Source: Chitinophagaceae bacterium
GTDB taxonomy: Bacteria; Bacteroidota; Bacteroidia; Chitinophagales; Chitinophagaceae
Direction: 5' to 3'
Assembly (NCBI GenBank): GCA_016786885.1
Contig: JAEUVO010000082.1
Location: 52,940 to 116,939 of the forward strand
DNA: 64,000 nt
The notes beneath the pieces were generated by a model. The model saw only the letters and a list, made by a program, of their open reading frames with translations. It made no database searches and was not told the origin of the DNA. This document shows, piece by piece, positions 37,720 to 48,585 of the stretch. Numbering within the stretch: the first letter of the stretch is position 1; each line of letters starts with the position of its first letter. The position numbers were made by a program, and so were the translations under genes.

Positions 37720-40700
37720 TTAGCGCATCAGGTACATTTTACCATACCCTTTATTGAAATATTTATCCGTATTATCATTCTGGGCCTTGTATTTATCCAA
37801 CGCTTTGCCATTAAGGTTGGTAACTACCCTGTAAAGATAAATACCATTCGCAAGCTTTTGCCCATATTGGTCAGTACCATCCCATTTAAACTCAGTAATA
37901 TTTCTGCCTATATGCAAAGGACCGAGTTCATCCTTGGTAATTTCTCTTACTATCCTGCCGGTCACAGTCATTATTTCGATCTTAATGTTCTGTGGTACTT
38001 CAGTACCTGTAATGGTGAATACAAATGCTGTTGAAGTAGTAAAGGGATTCGGATAGTTGAGCATATTCGAGATCATCGGTTTATTGATCACCTCGAACAA
38101 TACACGGTATTCAATGCTTCCTGCTTCGTTATTACTTTTATCCTTTCCTGTTATTATCATTTCATACTCCCCATCCTGCTGGAAATAAGGTCTGAAATTG
38201 ATTGTGGCAGTATTGTCAGGATTAGGAGCCTGCCCTGCAGGGGTAAATCTGAGAGTGTCATTATTAAAATAGAACCTTCTCAGCGTACCATTCGGGAAGC
38301 GTACCTGTAATGTAAGGAGGGTTGTATCATCCAGGATCATCCATTTTGCTTCATCTTTCAGTTTTACCAGAATATCAGGTTTTGAGGAAACAATATCCCT
38401 GTTCAGTATATGCACCCCATCAAACGTAACATCCAGCAGAGGATTAAGGCTGTCTGGTTTTACATACAGATTCTTGTAAGCAAAATTGTTAAAATGATAT
38501 TGCTCAAGCTGATCATTATCCGGGTTCGCTTCAATGTAAACTGTATTCAGACCAGGCAATGAATTTGTACTTACGATATTACCAAGTTGTAATGTATCAT
38601 TTACAGGCAAAGGTCTTCTTTTTGCCATCGGTATGATATGCGGCACATTATTTTTGTCTGTTATAACCATCTTCACTTTCAGGCTATCAAATGCAATTTC
38701 ACTAACATTCTTAAATCCGATTTTGAAATTATATGGTTCCCCTACGTCTACCGTATCCTTTGCCACAAGGTGCAGGTTAGGAGCGATAGCACCTTCCGGA
38801 ACAGGAACATATGTAATTCTCCAGTAACGAAGATTATATGGTGTGAAATTGACATTATCTTCTGTACGCATTCTAAGCTTTACATAAGGATATTGTAAAG
38901 GGTCAATTGATGATACATCAAAATCCTGTTGTGCTGTGGTCAATCCGCTAAATAATACTTGCTCGGTTCCGGCAGGGGTAACACCTATTACATCTACAGT
39001 AGCTGTATCACCAGTCGCTTCACTGCTTCCTCTCCACTTAAGTTGTTTCCAGGCCTTCGCAGGACCAAAAACTGGTGAAGTGATAAATCCCACTGTGTCT
39101 TTCGTTGGGCAATCAACAGACAAAGTTGGGTTATCTGTCACACCATCCCCCATTATCCATTTAGGTATAAAAGAAGGATCATTCTTTTTGTATACCAAAG
39201 CCCATGGTCTGGGTCTGTAAAAAGAATCAATACTGCTTAACCCTGCATTTCGCAGGTAATGATATAATGATTGACCAGGACCATGTATTGCCTCATCAGC
39301 TGCCCAATCCGCAGCCCATGCATTGGGGAACCCAAATGCAAGATCCAGGGTAAAATTTCTGACTACAACATATGCCCCATTTGGTATCACGTCACGCATA
39401 AAGTCCATCATTTTCCGTCTGCTTGATGTATCTGTATAGCGATACTCAAAATTGAAATGTTTAGTACTTCCAAAACAGTTGTTGTCTGTACTACCATACA
39501 AACCTTCTCCAAGAGAAGTTGGATAAGCATTCGGTGTTACCCGTTGATTTATCCACGGCTTGAACGATATGGGATCAAATACGTTAAAAACAAGAGAGGA
39601 GAACCAGCACATTAGACGGATAGCTGATATTCCATCAATTGAAACTGCCAAACAAGCCTCTTGTACACATCCGCTTGAAATCCAGGTACCTTGTCTTATA
39701 AACAAATTATGATCAACCGGTCCATACTGGAATGTATGGCTGGCAGAATCAAGTTTCATTCTTTCATATTCAGACTTAGTATGCTGATAGAAATCAGATT
39801 GATTGTATCCAAGATCACTGCTGTTAGGACCAGTATTGCTTAGGTAAACAAAAGAAGATTTGTTCCATGATGGCTGCCCGCTAGTCGGAACAGGTGCCAC
39901 TCTCCAATGATACACTGTACTATCAGTAAAAGGAACTCCCGGAGTAAATTCCAACACTCCACCAGAGGAACTGATTGTACGGGTTATTTTGACAGGGGAA
40001 TTAAAAAATTCAGTCGTATCCATCTCCATGGTATACTGTTTTATACCACTAAACGGATTGGCCGTTGATGCAACCAGTTTAATATCCTGCTTATTAATTA
40101 TTGCATATGTATATGGGTAAACAGGTCTTGCCTCATCCTCATATATAAACACATCCTTTGTTATACAGTTATTTGTTTCATATAGTTCGTCAACAGTATT
40201 ATCCGCATCTATACATATCGATATTTTATTAAGCCCTTTATCTCTTGTTGGTACAATATCTATGGAATACAAAAGTGAATCTATAAAACGAATACCAGGG
40301 ATAGTATCTCTGCGGATCACTTCTGTAGTCAGGTTAGGATAAGTTCTTTTTACTTCAACTACGATATCCTTATTGGGGGCCTTCCCAAGATTCATGAATT
40401 TAGCATCAACCTTGAAATGTGTTTCTGCTACAGAAATAAATGTAGGATTTACTTTTATCAGCGGATCTTCAATAACATAATCGGGTTTATCTGTTGATCC
40501 GTCAAGTTTTAGTGCAGGATCTCCATGCAATGTGGTTTGCTCACAATGAAATCTTGCATAATAATCATTCTGAGTAGTAAGGTTATATACCTGATTTATT
40601 GATTCAATCAGGATTTCTCCTAACGTCTTCCCATATTTTGAAACGGAAGATGCCGTCATTGTTCTGGTATTAAAAATATCCAGGTAGTGTACAATACCAA

Positions 40701-42816
40701 AGTGAGTACTGGCTATAAATGCAATAGATCCTCTTTGATTAGCTAAAACAAATTTTTCCGAAAGGGTTTCTTTTGTAATGAAACGAAGGGTATTAAAGTT
40801 GAAGAAATTACCGGCATTACACCCCATTACAATCGTTACAGGATATTTACCCGCATTATTATACTGATCAGGATTATCCAAATTGAATTCAAGTGTGGTA
40901 GCTGAAGAGTGACCGAAATAGGTCATAAGGCCAATTCCTTGCTCAAACAGCTGATATAACTTCTCACTGCTGGCCTGTTCCACAGGAGCGGATGATACTT
41001 TACTAAAGGTATGCACATTGGCACCATAAAAAGTATCCGATATAATTGCTTTATACCGATTCATATCAGATGTAAGTATTGACCCAAGGGCACCATCTGC
41101 CGCTCCTATCACATGCACCACATTCTTCAGCCATGCCCTATCAGCTATCAATGGAGAAGAAAATGCCTGCTGCTGTTCATACTGAATTACTTTGGCAAGG
41201 TATATGGCCACTTCGTCTCCGTTAATAGCGGAAATACGTCCGATCGGGACTTTAGGTATACCATCAAGCCCAGGTTCTACGGTGATCATGTTATCAGATG
41301 CTGGAAATCCGAATGTTGGAATAAATGATAACTTTTCAATGTCAGCGTTATTTTCGTAGGCCCTATACTGCAAATAATTCAATCCCTTACCAATAAGCAA
41401 TACATTTTTTACAGGATTACTGTACGTGGCTCTTGCCCAACGAACAAAATTTCTTAATGCCAATGGGTTCTTTTTAATACCAAAGCCAAACTGATCAATA
41501 AGTTCATCGATTAAATACACTTTAGGGGTGTGCCCGCCACCAGCTGCAGAGCTTCGATAATTTTTATATTCCTCTACAGGATTTGGACCGCTCGTAGAAG
41601 TCATCAGAGCAGGATGAGAAATGATCAGATAGTTACCCTGGTTTGAAGCAGTAGCATAGTTTACAAAATTCCGCTGTTGAAAGGAAGTAATCTCAACCGG
41701 GAATGAGGATTGCTGTGTTACAAGTAATAATTTTCTTGCTACAGATGAAGGCTCCAGGGCCACTTTAACAATAGTAGAGGGTGATGTTATATCGCCGATA
41801 TATCTTTTTCCGTTGGTCAGATCATATAACACAGGACTTACTCCACCATGATTAAAACCGCTGATCTCAAGATAATTTCCGGCAACATTGGCAGGAAGTT
41901 CAAATGAAAAATTATTGGCCCCTCCAAAGTTGAACATCCGCGGATATAATAATTCGATCTGCGCAACTGACATTCTTCCTCCGCCATTATTTGCTATTTC
42001 AACACCTGCTGTACCACTGCTTATTTGTGAAATGGTAAGTGGTATTTGCGCTTTCACATAATCAAAAAAATCCAATGCCCTTGTATCTACTGCAGTACCA
42101 TTAACTCTTGTAATCATCTGACGGGGATCCAAAGAATTTCCCGTTACATTAACTTTCAAAACAGGCGCCGGTGCTGTTCCGGAGTAAGGAAATAAATCCG
42201 TTAGATTCTCTGTTCTGGAACCTCCTCCATTAATATCAGTAGAGGTCCATCCCTCACCCTGATCGTAGGAAGATGAATGAACATATTCTCCCACAACAGC
42301 TGCATAGCCCGGGTTAATTTTCTCCCTGTAATACTTACTTGCTGTATGAATAAAAAAAGATTCTGCTGGTAAGGCAGACGGTAAATTATTGTTAGCAGGA
42401 ACGAGTCTCAGGCTTGTTCCCCCGGGGTTTACCGTAAGGAAGAAAGAAACAGTATCCGTTTCAAGACTCCACTTATCACTCAACTGGAAATCTGTATTCC
42501 TGTACAGTGCATTATCTGGTTTACCATCATTCATCTCTCCCCAAAACTCAATATAATCAGCAGCTCCCATTGCTCCTGCCTGAACGGTTGTATATACCGG
42601 TATTTGTTGCCCATTTCTCCAGAGCTGAAAATGTTGAGCAGGAGTATTACCAATACCAAGCGTTGCAAGTGTTGGCTGACTTATGCGGTAAAGACCGGTA
42701 GCGCCAATCTTAAACTTGTAATAAGTAAGGTTATAATTGATCCATTCGTTATTATACGTCTGCGAATTAGCCAGCAGACCAACAAAAAGGAATAACGGGA
42801 GTAAAAGTTTTTTCAT
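37720..42816 (-). CDS. C25-family cysteine peptidase, PorU2-like type IX secretion sortase
   Basis: 1698 residues with a signal peptide (MKKLLLPLFLFVGLLANS). The gingipain-type catalytic pair is present: H636 in the YFGHSS context and C666 in MGCNAGNFF. Long beta-sandwich regions follow, then a C-terminal T9SS-like Ig segment with NYPNPFTTST near residue 1590 that lacks the usual terminal lysine end. It is far longer than most PorU proteins, so PorU2 or a related surface peptidase is the better call. The PorV-like barrel gene lies 33 bases upstream on the same strand. Probably an outer-surface peptidase that cleaves the sorting signal of secreted proteins. Confidence 0.82.
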   Translation of the reverse strand: MKKLLLPLFLFVGLLANSQTYNNEWINYNLTYYKFKIGATGLYRISQPTLATLGIGNTPAQHFQLWRNGQQIPVYTTVQAGAMGAADYIEFWGEMNDGKPDNALYRNTDFQLSDKWSLETDTVSFFLTVNPGGTSLRLVPANNNLPSALPAESFFIHTASKYYREKINPGYAAVVGEYVHSSSYDQGEGWTSTDINGGGSRTENLTDLFPYSGTAPAPVLKVNVTGNSLDPRQMITRVNGTAVDTRALDFFDYVKAQIPLTISQISSGTAGVEIANNGGGRMSVAQIELLYPRMFNFGGANNFSFELPANVAGNYLEISGFNHGGVSPVLYDLTNGKRYIGDITSPSTIVKVALEPSSVARKLLLVTQQSSFPVEITSFQQRNFVNYATASNQGNYLIISHPALMTSTSGPNPVEEYKNYRSSAAGGGHTPKVYLIDELIDQFGFGIKKNPLALRNFVRWARATYSNPVKNVLLIGKGLNYLQYRAYENNADIEKLSFIPTFGFPASDNMITVEPGLDGIPKVPIGRISAINGDEVAIYLAKVIQYEQQQAFSSPLIADRAWLKNVVHVIGAADGALGSILTSDMNRYKAIISDTFYGANVHTFSKVSSAPVEQASSEKLYQLFEQGIGLMTYFGHSSATTLEFNLDNPDQYNNAGKYPVTIVMGCNAGNFFNFNTLRFITKETLSEKFVLANQRGSIAFIASTHFGIVHYLDIFNTRTMTASSVSKYGKTLGEILIESINQVYNLTTQNDYYARFHCEQTTLHGDPALKLDGSTDKPDYVIEDPLIKVNPTFISVAETHFKVDAKFMNLGKAPNKDIVVEVKRTYPNLTTEVIRRDTIPGIRFIDSLLYSIDIVPTRDKGLNKISICIDADNTVDELYETNNCITKDVFIYEDEARPVYPYTYAIINKQDIKLVASTANPFSGIKQYTMEMDTTEFFNSPVKITRTISSSGGVLEFTPGVPFTDSTVYHWRVAPVPTSGQPSWNKSSFVYLSNTGPNSSDLGYNQSDFYQHTKSEYERMKLDSASHTFQYGPVDHNLFIRQGTWISSGCVQEACLAVSIDGISAIRLMCWFSSLVFNVFDPISFKPWINQRVTPNAYPTSLGEGLYGSTDNNCFGSTKHFNFEYRYTDTSSRRKMMDFMRDVIPNGAYVVVRNFTLDLAFGFPNAWAADWAADEAIHGPGQSLYHYLRNAGLSSIDSFYRPRPWALVYKKNDPSFIPKWIMGDGVTDNPTLSVDCPTKDTVGFITSPVFGPAKAWKQLKWRGSSEATGDTATVDVIGVTPAGTEQVLFSGLTTAQQDFDVSSIDPLQYPYVKLRMRTEDNVNFTPYNLRYWRITYVPVPEGAIAPNLHLVAKDTVDVGEPYNFKIGFKNVSEIAFDSLKVKMVITDKNNVPHIIPMAKRRPLPVNDTLQLGNIVSTNSLPGLNTVYIEANPDNDQLEQYHFNNFAYKNLYVKPDSLNPLLDVTFDGVHILNRDIVSSKPDILVKLKDEAKWMILDDTTLLTLQVRFPNGTLRRFYFNNDTLRFTPAGQAPNPDNTATINFRPYFQQDGEYEMIITGKDKSNNEAGSIEYRVLFEVINKPMISNMLNYPNPFTTSTAFVFTITGTEVPQNIKIEIMTVTGRIVREITKDELGPLHIGRNITEFKWDGTDQYGQKLANGIYLYRVVTNLNGKALDKYKAQNDNTDKYFNKGYGKMYLMR

Positions 42817-42849
42817 GAATCAAAGGTTTATCGGGTACAGACAGGTTAA

Positions 42850-43959
42850 TTAGTTTTTGTTTCTATTACTGACCATGTTCAGTCTTAAAGAAAAAACATG
42901 GGTAAATAACGGGTTTGACTGGTTGGCCAGGTTCGTGAATGCATAATCAACTGCTACATTCTGTATACGAAATCCTGCTCCGGCACTTGGCTGGTATATC
43001 CACACTTTTTTCTGGTTCACGGTATCCCCATCAGAAAGTGCTTTCTGAAAATTATTAATTCCTCCCCGAAGGAAAAAAACATTGTTCACATTCAGTTCCA
43101 GTCCGAGTTTTGGATCAGCACTTACCGGATCGGCACTTATTAATGTATTTCTCTGACCATCAAATGTCACATCAATATTGGCTTCTGCAAGCAGGCTTGT
43201 TTTTTGTCCCAGTTTAAATTCCCGACCTACCCCCAGTATCAGCCTTGGCGCCGTTAGCTCAGTAGATTTTACCGGAATCTCATTATTGGTCAGGTACAAT
43301 ACTTCTTTTTCTCTTTCCGTAAAAGTAAATGACCAGGCATTGAACGTACTGGTAATATCCCTGGCTGCTATACCAAATCTCCATTTGTCTTTGTGCAACT
43401 GCAATCCTGCATCCAGACCAAAACCCCAGGCTTTGGCAAATTTGCCCACACTCCGGTGGATTACTTTTGCATTCACCCCAAAATTTATTTTCTTCCTTTC
43501 GGTTTCTTTGATCTTTTGTGCAAATGAAAAGATGAAAGCATAATCAGCAGAAGAGAAAGACTGAATATTATTGTAGTTAATAGATCCATCAGGCTCTACC
43601 AGGAACAGAGTGTTCATAATATCATCAACAGCAAACCGCAATCCTGTAATACCAATTGTTCTTTTGTTGTTGGCAGTTGGGAAAACAATACTGGCATAAT
43701 CATACTTACCAATGCCGGCGAAATATTCGGCATGCATCAGGTTAATTTGAGGATGATCTTTGATGCTCACCAAACCAGCAGGATTCCAGTAACCTGCTGT
43801 TCCATCATTTACCGATGCTACCTGGGCACTGCCCATAGCAAGTCCCCGTGCCCCTGCACCAATATTCAAAAACTCGTTGGAATATTTACGGAATTGTGCG
43901 TTGGTAAATTGAAATAGAAAGACGGTAAAAAGGGTCAGGTATAAGCGGTTCGTTTTCAT
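42850..43959 (-). CDS. PorV/PorQ-family outer membrane beta-barrel protein
   Basis: 369 residues with a signal peptide (MKTNRLYLTLFTVFLFQFTNA). The first segment FLNIGAGARGLAMGSAQVASVNDGTAGYWNPAGL is the FadL-like start shared by PorV and PorQ. Alternating-hydrophobicity strands run to the end, with the last strand VFSLRLNMVS. PorV in type IX secretion carries cargo to the PorU sortase at the surface. Here it directly precedes the PorU2-like gene, so the two likely form a specialised pair. The canonical porLMN or porKT genes are not in this window. Confidence 0.83.
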   Translation of the reverse strand: MKTNRLYLTLFTVFLFQFTNAQFRKYSNEFLNIGAGARGLAMGSAQVASVNDGTAGYWNPAGLVSIKDHPQINLMHAEYFAGIGKYDYASIVFPTANNKRTIGITGLRFAVDDIMNTLFLVEPDGSINYNNIQSFSSADYAFIFSFAQKIKETERKKINFGVNAKVIHRSVGKFAKAWGFGLDAGLQLHKDKWRFGIAARDITSTFNAWSFTFTEREKEVLYLTNNEIPVKSTELTAPRLILGVGREFKLGQKTSLLAEANIDVTFDGQRNTLISADPVSADPKLGLELNVNNVFFLRGGINNFQKALSDGDTVNQKKVWIYQPSAGAGFRIQNVAVDYAFTNLANQSNPLFTHVFSLRLNMVSNRNKN

Positions 43960-44136
43960 TTATTGAATTTTCAAATAAGCAATGGCATAAGACATGTCTT
44001 CAGTATATACGGATAGCTTGTAAAATTAGTCTTTAGCCTTGTAAATTCATAGGTTTGTGGAGGCAAAAGACTAAGTATTGAAAACGAATAAATTATATAA
44101 ATATTGCCTTTAATGTTCCACAAACCTAAACTGCCT

Positions 44137-44144
44137 TACTTTTG
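44137..44144 (+). promoter_or_regulatory. -7 promoter element before tyrS
   Basis: TACTTTTG matches TAnnTTTG, 56 bases before the tyrS ATG. No convincing -33 TTTG is found. The rest of the 240-base gap (43960-44199) shows only AT-rich sequence. Confidence 0.4.
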
Positions 44145-44199
44145 CAGAACCTTACTAATTTTCTTACCCCTATAAACTGTAAATCACAGATTTAGATAT

Positions 44200-45477
44200 A
44201 TGAACCTGATTGAAGAATTACGATGGAGAGGTATGATACAGGATATCATGCCGGGAACAGAGGAGCAATTAAACAAAGAAATGACTACTGGTTATATCGG
44301 TTTCGACCCCACGGCCGACAGCCTGCATATTGGCAGCCTTGTACCTATTTTATTACTGGTTCATTTTCAAAAAGCGGGGCACAAACCTATTGCACTGGTA
44401 GGTGGCGCCACAGGTATGGTGGGCGACCCAAGTGGAAAAAGTGAAGAAAGGAATCTGCTTAGTGAAGAAACATTACAAAAAAATGTGGCTGGTGTAAAAG
44501 CTCAATTAGAAAAATTCCTTGACTTCAACCCTTCCCTGTCTAATGCCGCCGAGATGGCCAATAATTATGATTGGTTCAGGAATATTTCTTTTATTGATTT
44601 CTTAAGAGAGGCGGGAAAGCATATTACGGTGAACTACATGATGGCTAAGGATAGTGTGAAAAAAAGGATTGAAGGAGATACAGGTATTAGTTACACCGAG
44701 TTTGCTTATCAACTGATGCAGGGTTATGATTTTTATTGGTTGCACCAGCATAAAAATTGTAAACTGCAAATGGGCGGCAGTGATCAGTGGGGTAATATGA
44801 CTACAGGAACCGAACTCATCCGTCGCAAATGCGGAGGCGAAGCATTTGTATTTACCAATCCACTTATTACAAAGACTGATGGTGGCAAATTTGGTAAAAC
44901 AGAAAGCGGCAATGTGTGGCTTGACGCTGCCAGAACAACTCCTTACCAGTTTTACCAGTTTTGGCTCAATGCCAGTGATGCTGATGCAGAAAAATGGATT
45001 AAAATATTTACGTTCCTTACCCGGGATGCAATAGAAATGCTGATACATGAACACAGAGTGAACCCGGCGGAGAGAGTTTTACAAAAAACCCTGGCACAGG
45101 AAATAACCATTTTCGTTCATGGAAAGGAAGAATACGAAAAGGCGGTGGAAACAACACAAAAACTTTTTGCCAATCAAAATGCTCCTGCTGAAAGCCTGAG
45201 TATTCAAGACCTGGAAGGAATGGAAGGTGTAGTGAAAAGCAATTTTCCAAAAGAAAAAATTACCGCAGGCATTGACATTGTTTCTTTCCTGGCAGAAACA
45301 GCCATTTTTGACAGCAAGGGCAATGCAAGAAAAAATGTACAAGGTGGAGGCGTAAGTATCAACAGAAAGAAAGTAGAAGCAGCAGATTATAAGATTGATC
45401 CTTCACTGCTATTACATGATAAATATATACTTGTGCAAAAAGGTAAAAAGAATTATTACCTGGTTCAGGTTATTTAG
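44200..45477 (+). CDS. tyrS: Tyrosyl-tRNA synthetase
   Basis: 425 residues, standard length. Class I signatures: HIGS at 43-46 (the HIGH motif), and KFGKT at 230-234 (the KMSKS motif). The Tyr-binding loop [10 protein letters not shown] and [12 protein letters not shown] are also present, and the C-terminal S4-like RNA-binding domain ([18 protein letters not shown]) is complete. It charges tRNA-Tyr, whose gene is at 23723-23805. The last eight bases overlap the end of the convergent SGNH hydrolase gene. Confidence 0.97.
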   Translation: MNLIEELRWRGMIQDIMPGTEEQLNKEMTTGYIGFDPTADSLHIGSLVPILLLVHFQKAGHKPIALVGGATGMVGDPSGKSEERNLLSEETLQKNVAGVKAQLEKFLDFNPSLSNAAEMANNYDWFRNISFIDFLREAGKHITVNYMMAKDSVKKRIEGDTGISYTEFAYQLMQGYDFYWLHQHKNCKLQMGGSDQWGNMTTGTELIRRKCGGEAFVFTNPLITKTDGGKFGKTESGNVWLDAARTTPYQFYQFWLNASDADAEKWIKIFTFLTRDAIEMLIHEHRVNPAERVLQKTLAQEITIFVHGKEEYEKAVETTQKLFANQNAPAESLSIQDLEGMEGVVKSNFPKEKITAGIDIVSFLAETAIFDSKGNARKNVQGGGVSINRKKVEAADYKIDPSLLLHDKYILVQKGKKNYYLVQVI

Positions 45478-46138
45478 TTTCATTTACAGCCTTCCACATT
45501 GCATCAGCCACTAATTGATTTCCTTTGGCATTCAGATGCACTCGGTCATATGTAAGAATGTCTTTTTCTTTATTATCAGGATTATTGGCTTTATTATAGT
45601 CAAGAAATTTCTGACGCAGATCCACCAGTGGAAGATTATTCTTCCCGGCAATGCCCCTGATAATATTGCTATAGCGATTCAGATCCCCATCCAGTTGATT
45701 ACTCATGTCCGTCTTTTCTCCTACTACAGCAGGTGTACATAGAATCACTTTAATATTTTTCTCTTTCAGTTTTTTCAAAATAGCTGAATAAAATTTCTCG
45801 AACTTATCAGGATCAGTACCTGTACCGAGTAATGTTTTATGCCATACATCATTTACACCAATGTAAATAACAACAACATCAGGATTCTTACTCAACACAT
45901 CATCCTCTAACCGCAAATACAGGTCATATACCTTATTGCCTCCAATACCAGCCCCAATAAAATCAAATTGATCACCCTTTCCTTCTGCCCTACACATACT
46001 ATCCACCCTTGTTACATATCCACCCGGTTTTACTCCCAGTTCTGTAATAGAATCCCCAAAGAAAATGACCTTTGTTTTCTTTTGAGGCACAAAGGCAACT
46101 AGTAAAACAACAAGTAAAGCAAAGAGTAATTTTTTCAT
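45470..46138 (-). CDS. Secreted SGNH/GDSL-type hydrolase
   Basis: 222 residues with a signal peptide. Block I GDSI ([15 protein letters not shown]) holds the nucleophile Ser; the glycine-rich block II region and IGVNDVWH (block III) follow, and [10 protein letters not shown] carries the catalytic Asp-His of block V. Such enzymes remove acetyl groups from sugars or split short esters at the cell surface. The target is unknown. It converges with tyrS; the cyanophycinase gene follows 68 bases upstream on the same strand. Confidence 0.86.
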   Translation of the reverse strand: MKKLLFALLVVLLVAFVPQKKTKVIFFGDSITELGVKPGGYVTRVDSMCRAEGKGDQFDFIGAGIGGNKVYDLYLRLEDDVLSKNPDVVVIYIGVNDVWHKTLLGTGTDPDKFEKFYSAILKKLKEKNIKVILCTPAVVGEKTDMSNQLDGDLNRYSNIIRGIAGKNNLPLVDLRQKFLDYNKANNPDNKEKDILTYDRVHLNAKGNQLVADAMWKAVNETK

Positions 46139-46206
46139 AACTAATGATTAATAAAAAGAGCACCTGTTATCAGATGCTTTACAATTTACAAAAGTTGCTT
46201 CAACCT

Positions 46207-47103
46207 TCACTCCACATCCACCTGCTTCTTAATCACTGAGCCATCACTGGCTTCAGGCAGGTATTTTCTTTCTTTTATCAGGTAACCATTCCCTTTCTCA
46301 CAAAAATGCACTTTCAGGTTTTCAATGCTGATCGGGTTACCATCAGGTATGTCTGCAATATTAGAATGAAGAATATCATGCCCGTCAATAATGATAACCA
46401 GCCCACTGCCGATAGCTTCCATCTTATTACCTTCTGTGATAAGCATACCTGTGTCTTCACCCAAGCCAACACCGATACAACCCGGGTTCGCAGCCACAGC
46501 TTGTGCCAATCTTCCAAAACGGCCTCTCTTTTCAAAATGCGAATCAATAATGATATTATTCATAAAGCCAAGGCCAGTAGTGATCTTTACTTCTCCTTTC
46601 AGGTGTGCCCTTGTGGCATTGCCTTCATAGATCATTGTGTTGCTCATTGCCATAGCGCCTGCCGAAGTGCCTGCAATCAAAAAATTTTCATCCTCTTTAT
46701 ATCGTTTCTTCAGGATGGTAAGAAATTCTGTCCCCCCATCGGTAGCGCTAAGCCGAAGTTGATTACCTCCGCTAAACATCACGGCATCGCAGTGACGGAT
46801 TCGTTCAACATATTCATCATTCATCGCATCCTGCCGTGTGCGGATATGCAAAAGGCCGATATTGGTACATCCAATTTTTCCAAAAGCATCCAGGTAATTC
46901 TCCCCCACTTCATAAGGGATCATTGAAGCTGTAGTAATAACTTCTATCCGGGCATTTACGCCACCTGCTTCTTCCACCACCCGGCGAAGAATACCGAGCT
47001 CAAAAAAGTTGAGATTGTTACGTTGAAAGCCGTCTACTTCCAGTTCTGTTCCTTTGTGTTCAGCTCCGCCTATAGCTATCAGTTTTCCCTTCGGGTTACT
47101 CAT
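46207..47103 (-). CDS. cphB: Cyanophycinase (peptidase family S51)
   Basis: 298 residues, normal size. GTSAGAMAMS contains the nucleophile S148; GGAEHK at 12-17 and the FSGGNQLRLSATDGG segment belong to the substrate pocket, and the DSHFEKRGRFGRL stretch is conserved in cyanophycinases. It cuts cyanophycin into beta-Asp-Arg dipeptides. No signal peptide, so it is the intracellular form (CphB). The CphA gene lies 4.6 kb downstream on the opposite strand. A TACATTTG -7-like motif precedes it at 47124-47131 (minus). Confidence 0.92.
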   Translation of the reverse strand: MSNPKGKLIAIGGAEHKGTELEVDGFQRNNLNFFELGILRRVVEEAGGVNARIEVITTASMIPYEVGENYLDAFGKIGCTNIGLLHIRTRQDAMNDEYVERIRHCDAVMFSGGNQLRLSATDGGTEFLTILKKRYKEDENFLIAGTSAGAMAMSNTMIYEGNATRAHLKGEVKITTGLGFMNNIIIDSHFEKRGRFGRLAQAVAANPGCIGVGLGEDTGMLITEGNKMEAIGSGLVIIIDGHDILHSNIADIPDGNPISIENLKVHFCEKGNGYLIKERKYLPEASDGSVIKKQVDVE

Positions 47104-47193
47104 TCATTGGGGTTTGATTAAAACAAATGTAGCAGAAAAATAAATTAACGCTGAAAAGAACGATTTCGTTTGTGGATATGTGGAAAATATTTG

Positions 47194-48516
47194 TTACTCT
47201 GTTCTTTTGAACCGGCTGGTTAAAAAATAAACTCCAACGCCGATCACAGCTATTAAACTACCCCACAAGGCAAACCACCCCGTAGAGAAAAATAAAAACA
47301 ACCAGATAGCAATGGAGAGAATGACAGGCACCGGATATAGCCACATTTTAAAAGGAAGTTCTTTTGAACCAAATCGTTTCCTGAGCAGCGTTACTCCGGC
47401 TGATTGTCCTATAAATTGTATTACAATCCGCATAGCCAGTATAGAGCTGATAACATCTGAGAGTTTAAATAACAAACTAAAAACAAAGCCGGATGCACAT
47501 AATACAAGCAGTGATACATAAGGAAAGTTCTTTACAGGATGCAACCTGGCAAATGGTTTAAAGAAGTTCCCGTCCACCGCTGCAGCATAAGGCACCCTTG
47601 AATAACCCAGCACCACAGCAAACAAAGAAGAAAATGCTATACAGAGAATTAAAATTGTAACAATAATTCCTGCCTGCTGGCCATATATTGTCTGCATAAA
47701 AGTACTTACCAGGTATTTATCATCAGTCCTGACAACCTGCCAGGGAATTACTCCCATTACACTAATATTCATGAGAAGGTATAAAGTGGAAATACCTATA
47801 ATGGAAATAAAAATGCTGCGGGGGATATTCTTACCCGGATTTTTAATCTCCCCTCCAAGATGGCATACATTGTAATAACCCAGGTAGGCATAAACTGTTT
47901 TTACAGAAGCCTGACCCACAGCTGCCCAAAAAGCATATGTAAAAAATGATTCTTCTCCCGATGGAAGTACCTTTACCGGTTGCTGCTGCGCCATTAATCC
48001 GCTGACAATGATCCAGAGGATAGTCAGCACCACAATAGAACCCATTACAACAGAAATCTTTCCGATGGTTTCTATTTTCCGGTATAATAAAATAAAAATA
48101 AGAATAACAAGGCCGCCTGAAACGATTTTTTGCTGCCACAATTCTAACGGGATTATATAGGTAAGGTATTGCGCAAAACCAATAGAAGCAGATGCAACAA
48201 CCAGCGGAGCCTGGATAGAGGTTTGCCATACAAATAAAAAACTCATTAATCTGCCACCTCTTTCTCCAAAGGCTATCCGGTGAAAATTGTATGTGCCTCC
48301 GGCTAATGGATACTTTGCACCAAGTTCACTCCAGATCATTGCGTCTGCAAATGCAGTAACAGCGCCAAATACCCATGCCCATATAAATAATCCATCCGTG
48401 AATTGTGCCACCACAAAAGGCATTACAACAAAGGGGCCGATACCTACCATGTCTATCATGTTGATAGAGGTAGCCTGAAGCAGGTTGATCTTGCGGTTAG
48501 TTTGTGGAATGGACAC
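47194..48516 (-). CDS. APC-family amino acid permease
   Basis: 440 residues with about 12 membrane helices. The first helix motif NMIDMVGIGPFVVMPFV and the GGTYNFHRIAFGERGGR segment after helix 2 are characteristic of the APC superfamily (PF13520). The direction and substrate are unknown, but its place between cyanophycinase and CphA suggests Arg, Asp or the products of cyanophycin turnover (inference). It is separated from the cyanophycinase by 90 bases and is on the same strand. Confidence 0.88.
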   Translation of the reverse strand: MSIPQTNRKINLLQATSINMIDMVGIGPFVVMPFVVAQFTDGLFIWAWVFGAVTAFADAMIWSELGAKYPLAGGTYNFHRIAFGERGGRLMSFLFVWQTSIQAPLVVASASIGFAQYLTYIIPLELWQQKIVSGGLVILIFILLYRKIETIGKISVVMGSIVVLTILWIIVSGLMAQQQPVKVLPSGEESFFTYAFWAAVGQASVKTVYAYLGYYNVCHLGGEIKNPGKNIPRSIFISIIGISTLYLLMNISVMGVIPWQVVRTDDKYLVSTFMQTIYGQQAGIIVTILILCIAFSSLFAVVLGYSRVPYAAAVDGNFFKPFARLHPVKNFPYVSLLVLCASGFVFSLLFKLSDVISSILAMRIVIQFIGQSAGVTLLRKRFGSKELPFKMWLYPVPVILSIAIWLFLFFSTGWFALWGSLIAVIGVGVYFLTSRFKRTE

Positions 48517-48585
48517 TATTAAGCCAGTCTGTTAATCCTGTAATTTAACTCCTTTCAACAAAAAGAAAGACTCAGAACTAAAGTT

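Noticed and set aside
37720..42816. Several separate genes in the 5.1-kb frame
   Set aside because: The frame is continuous from signal peptide to C-terminal sorting-like region, with no internal stop or start features.
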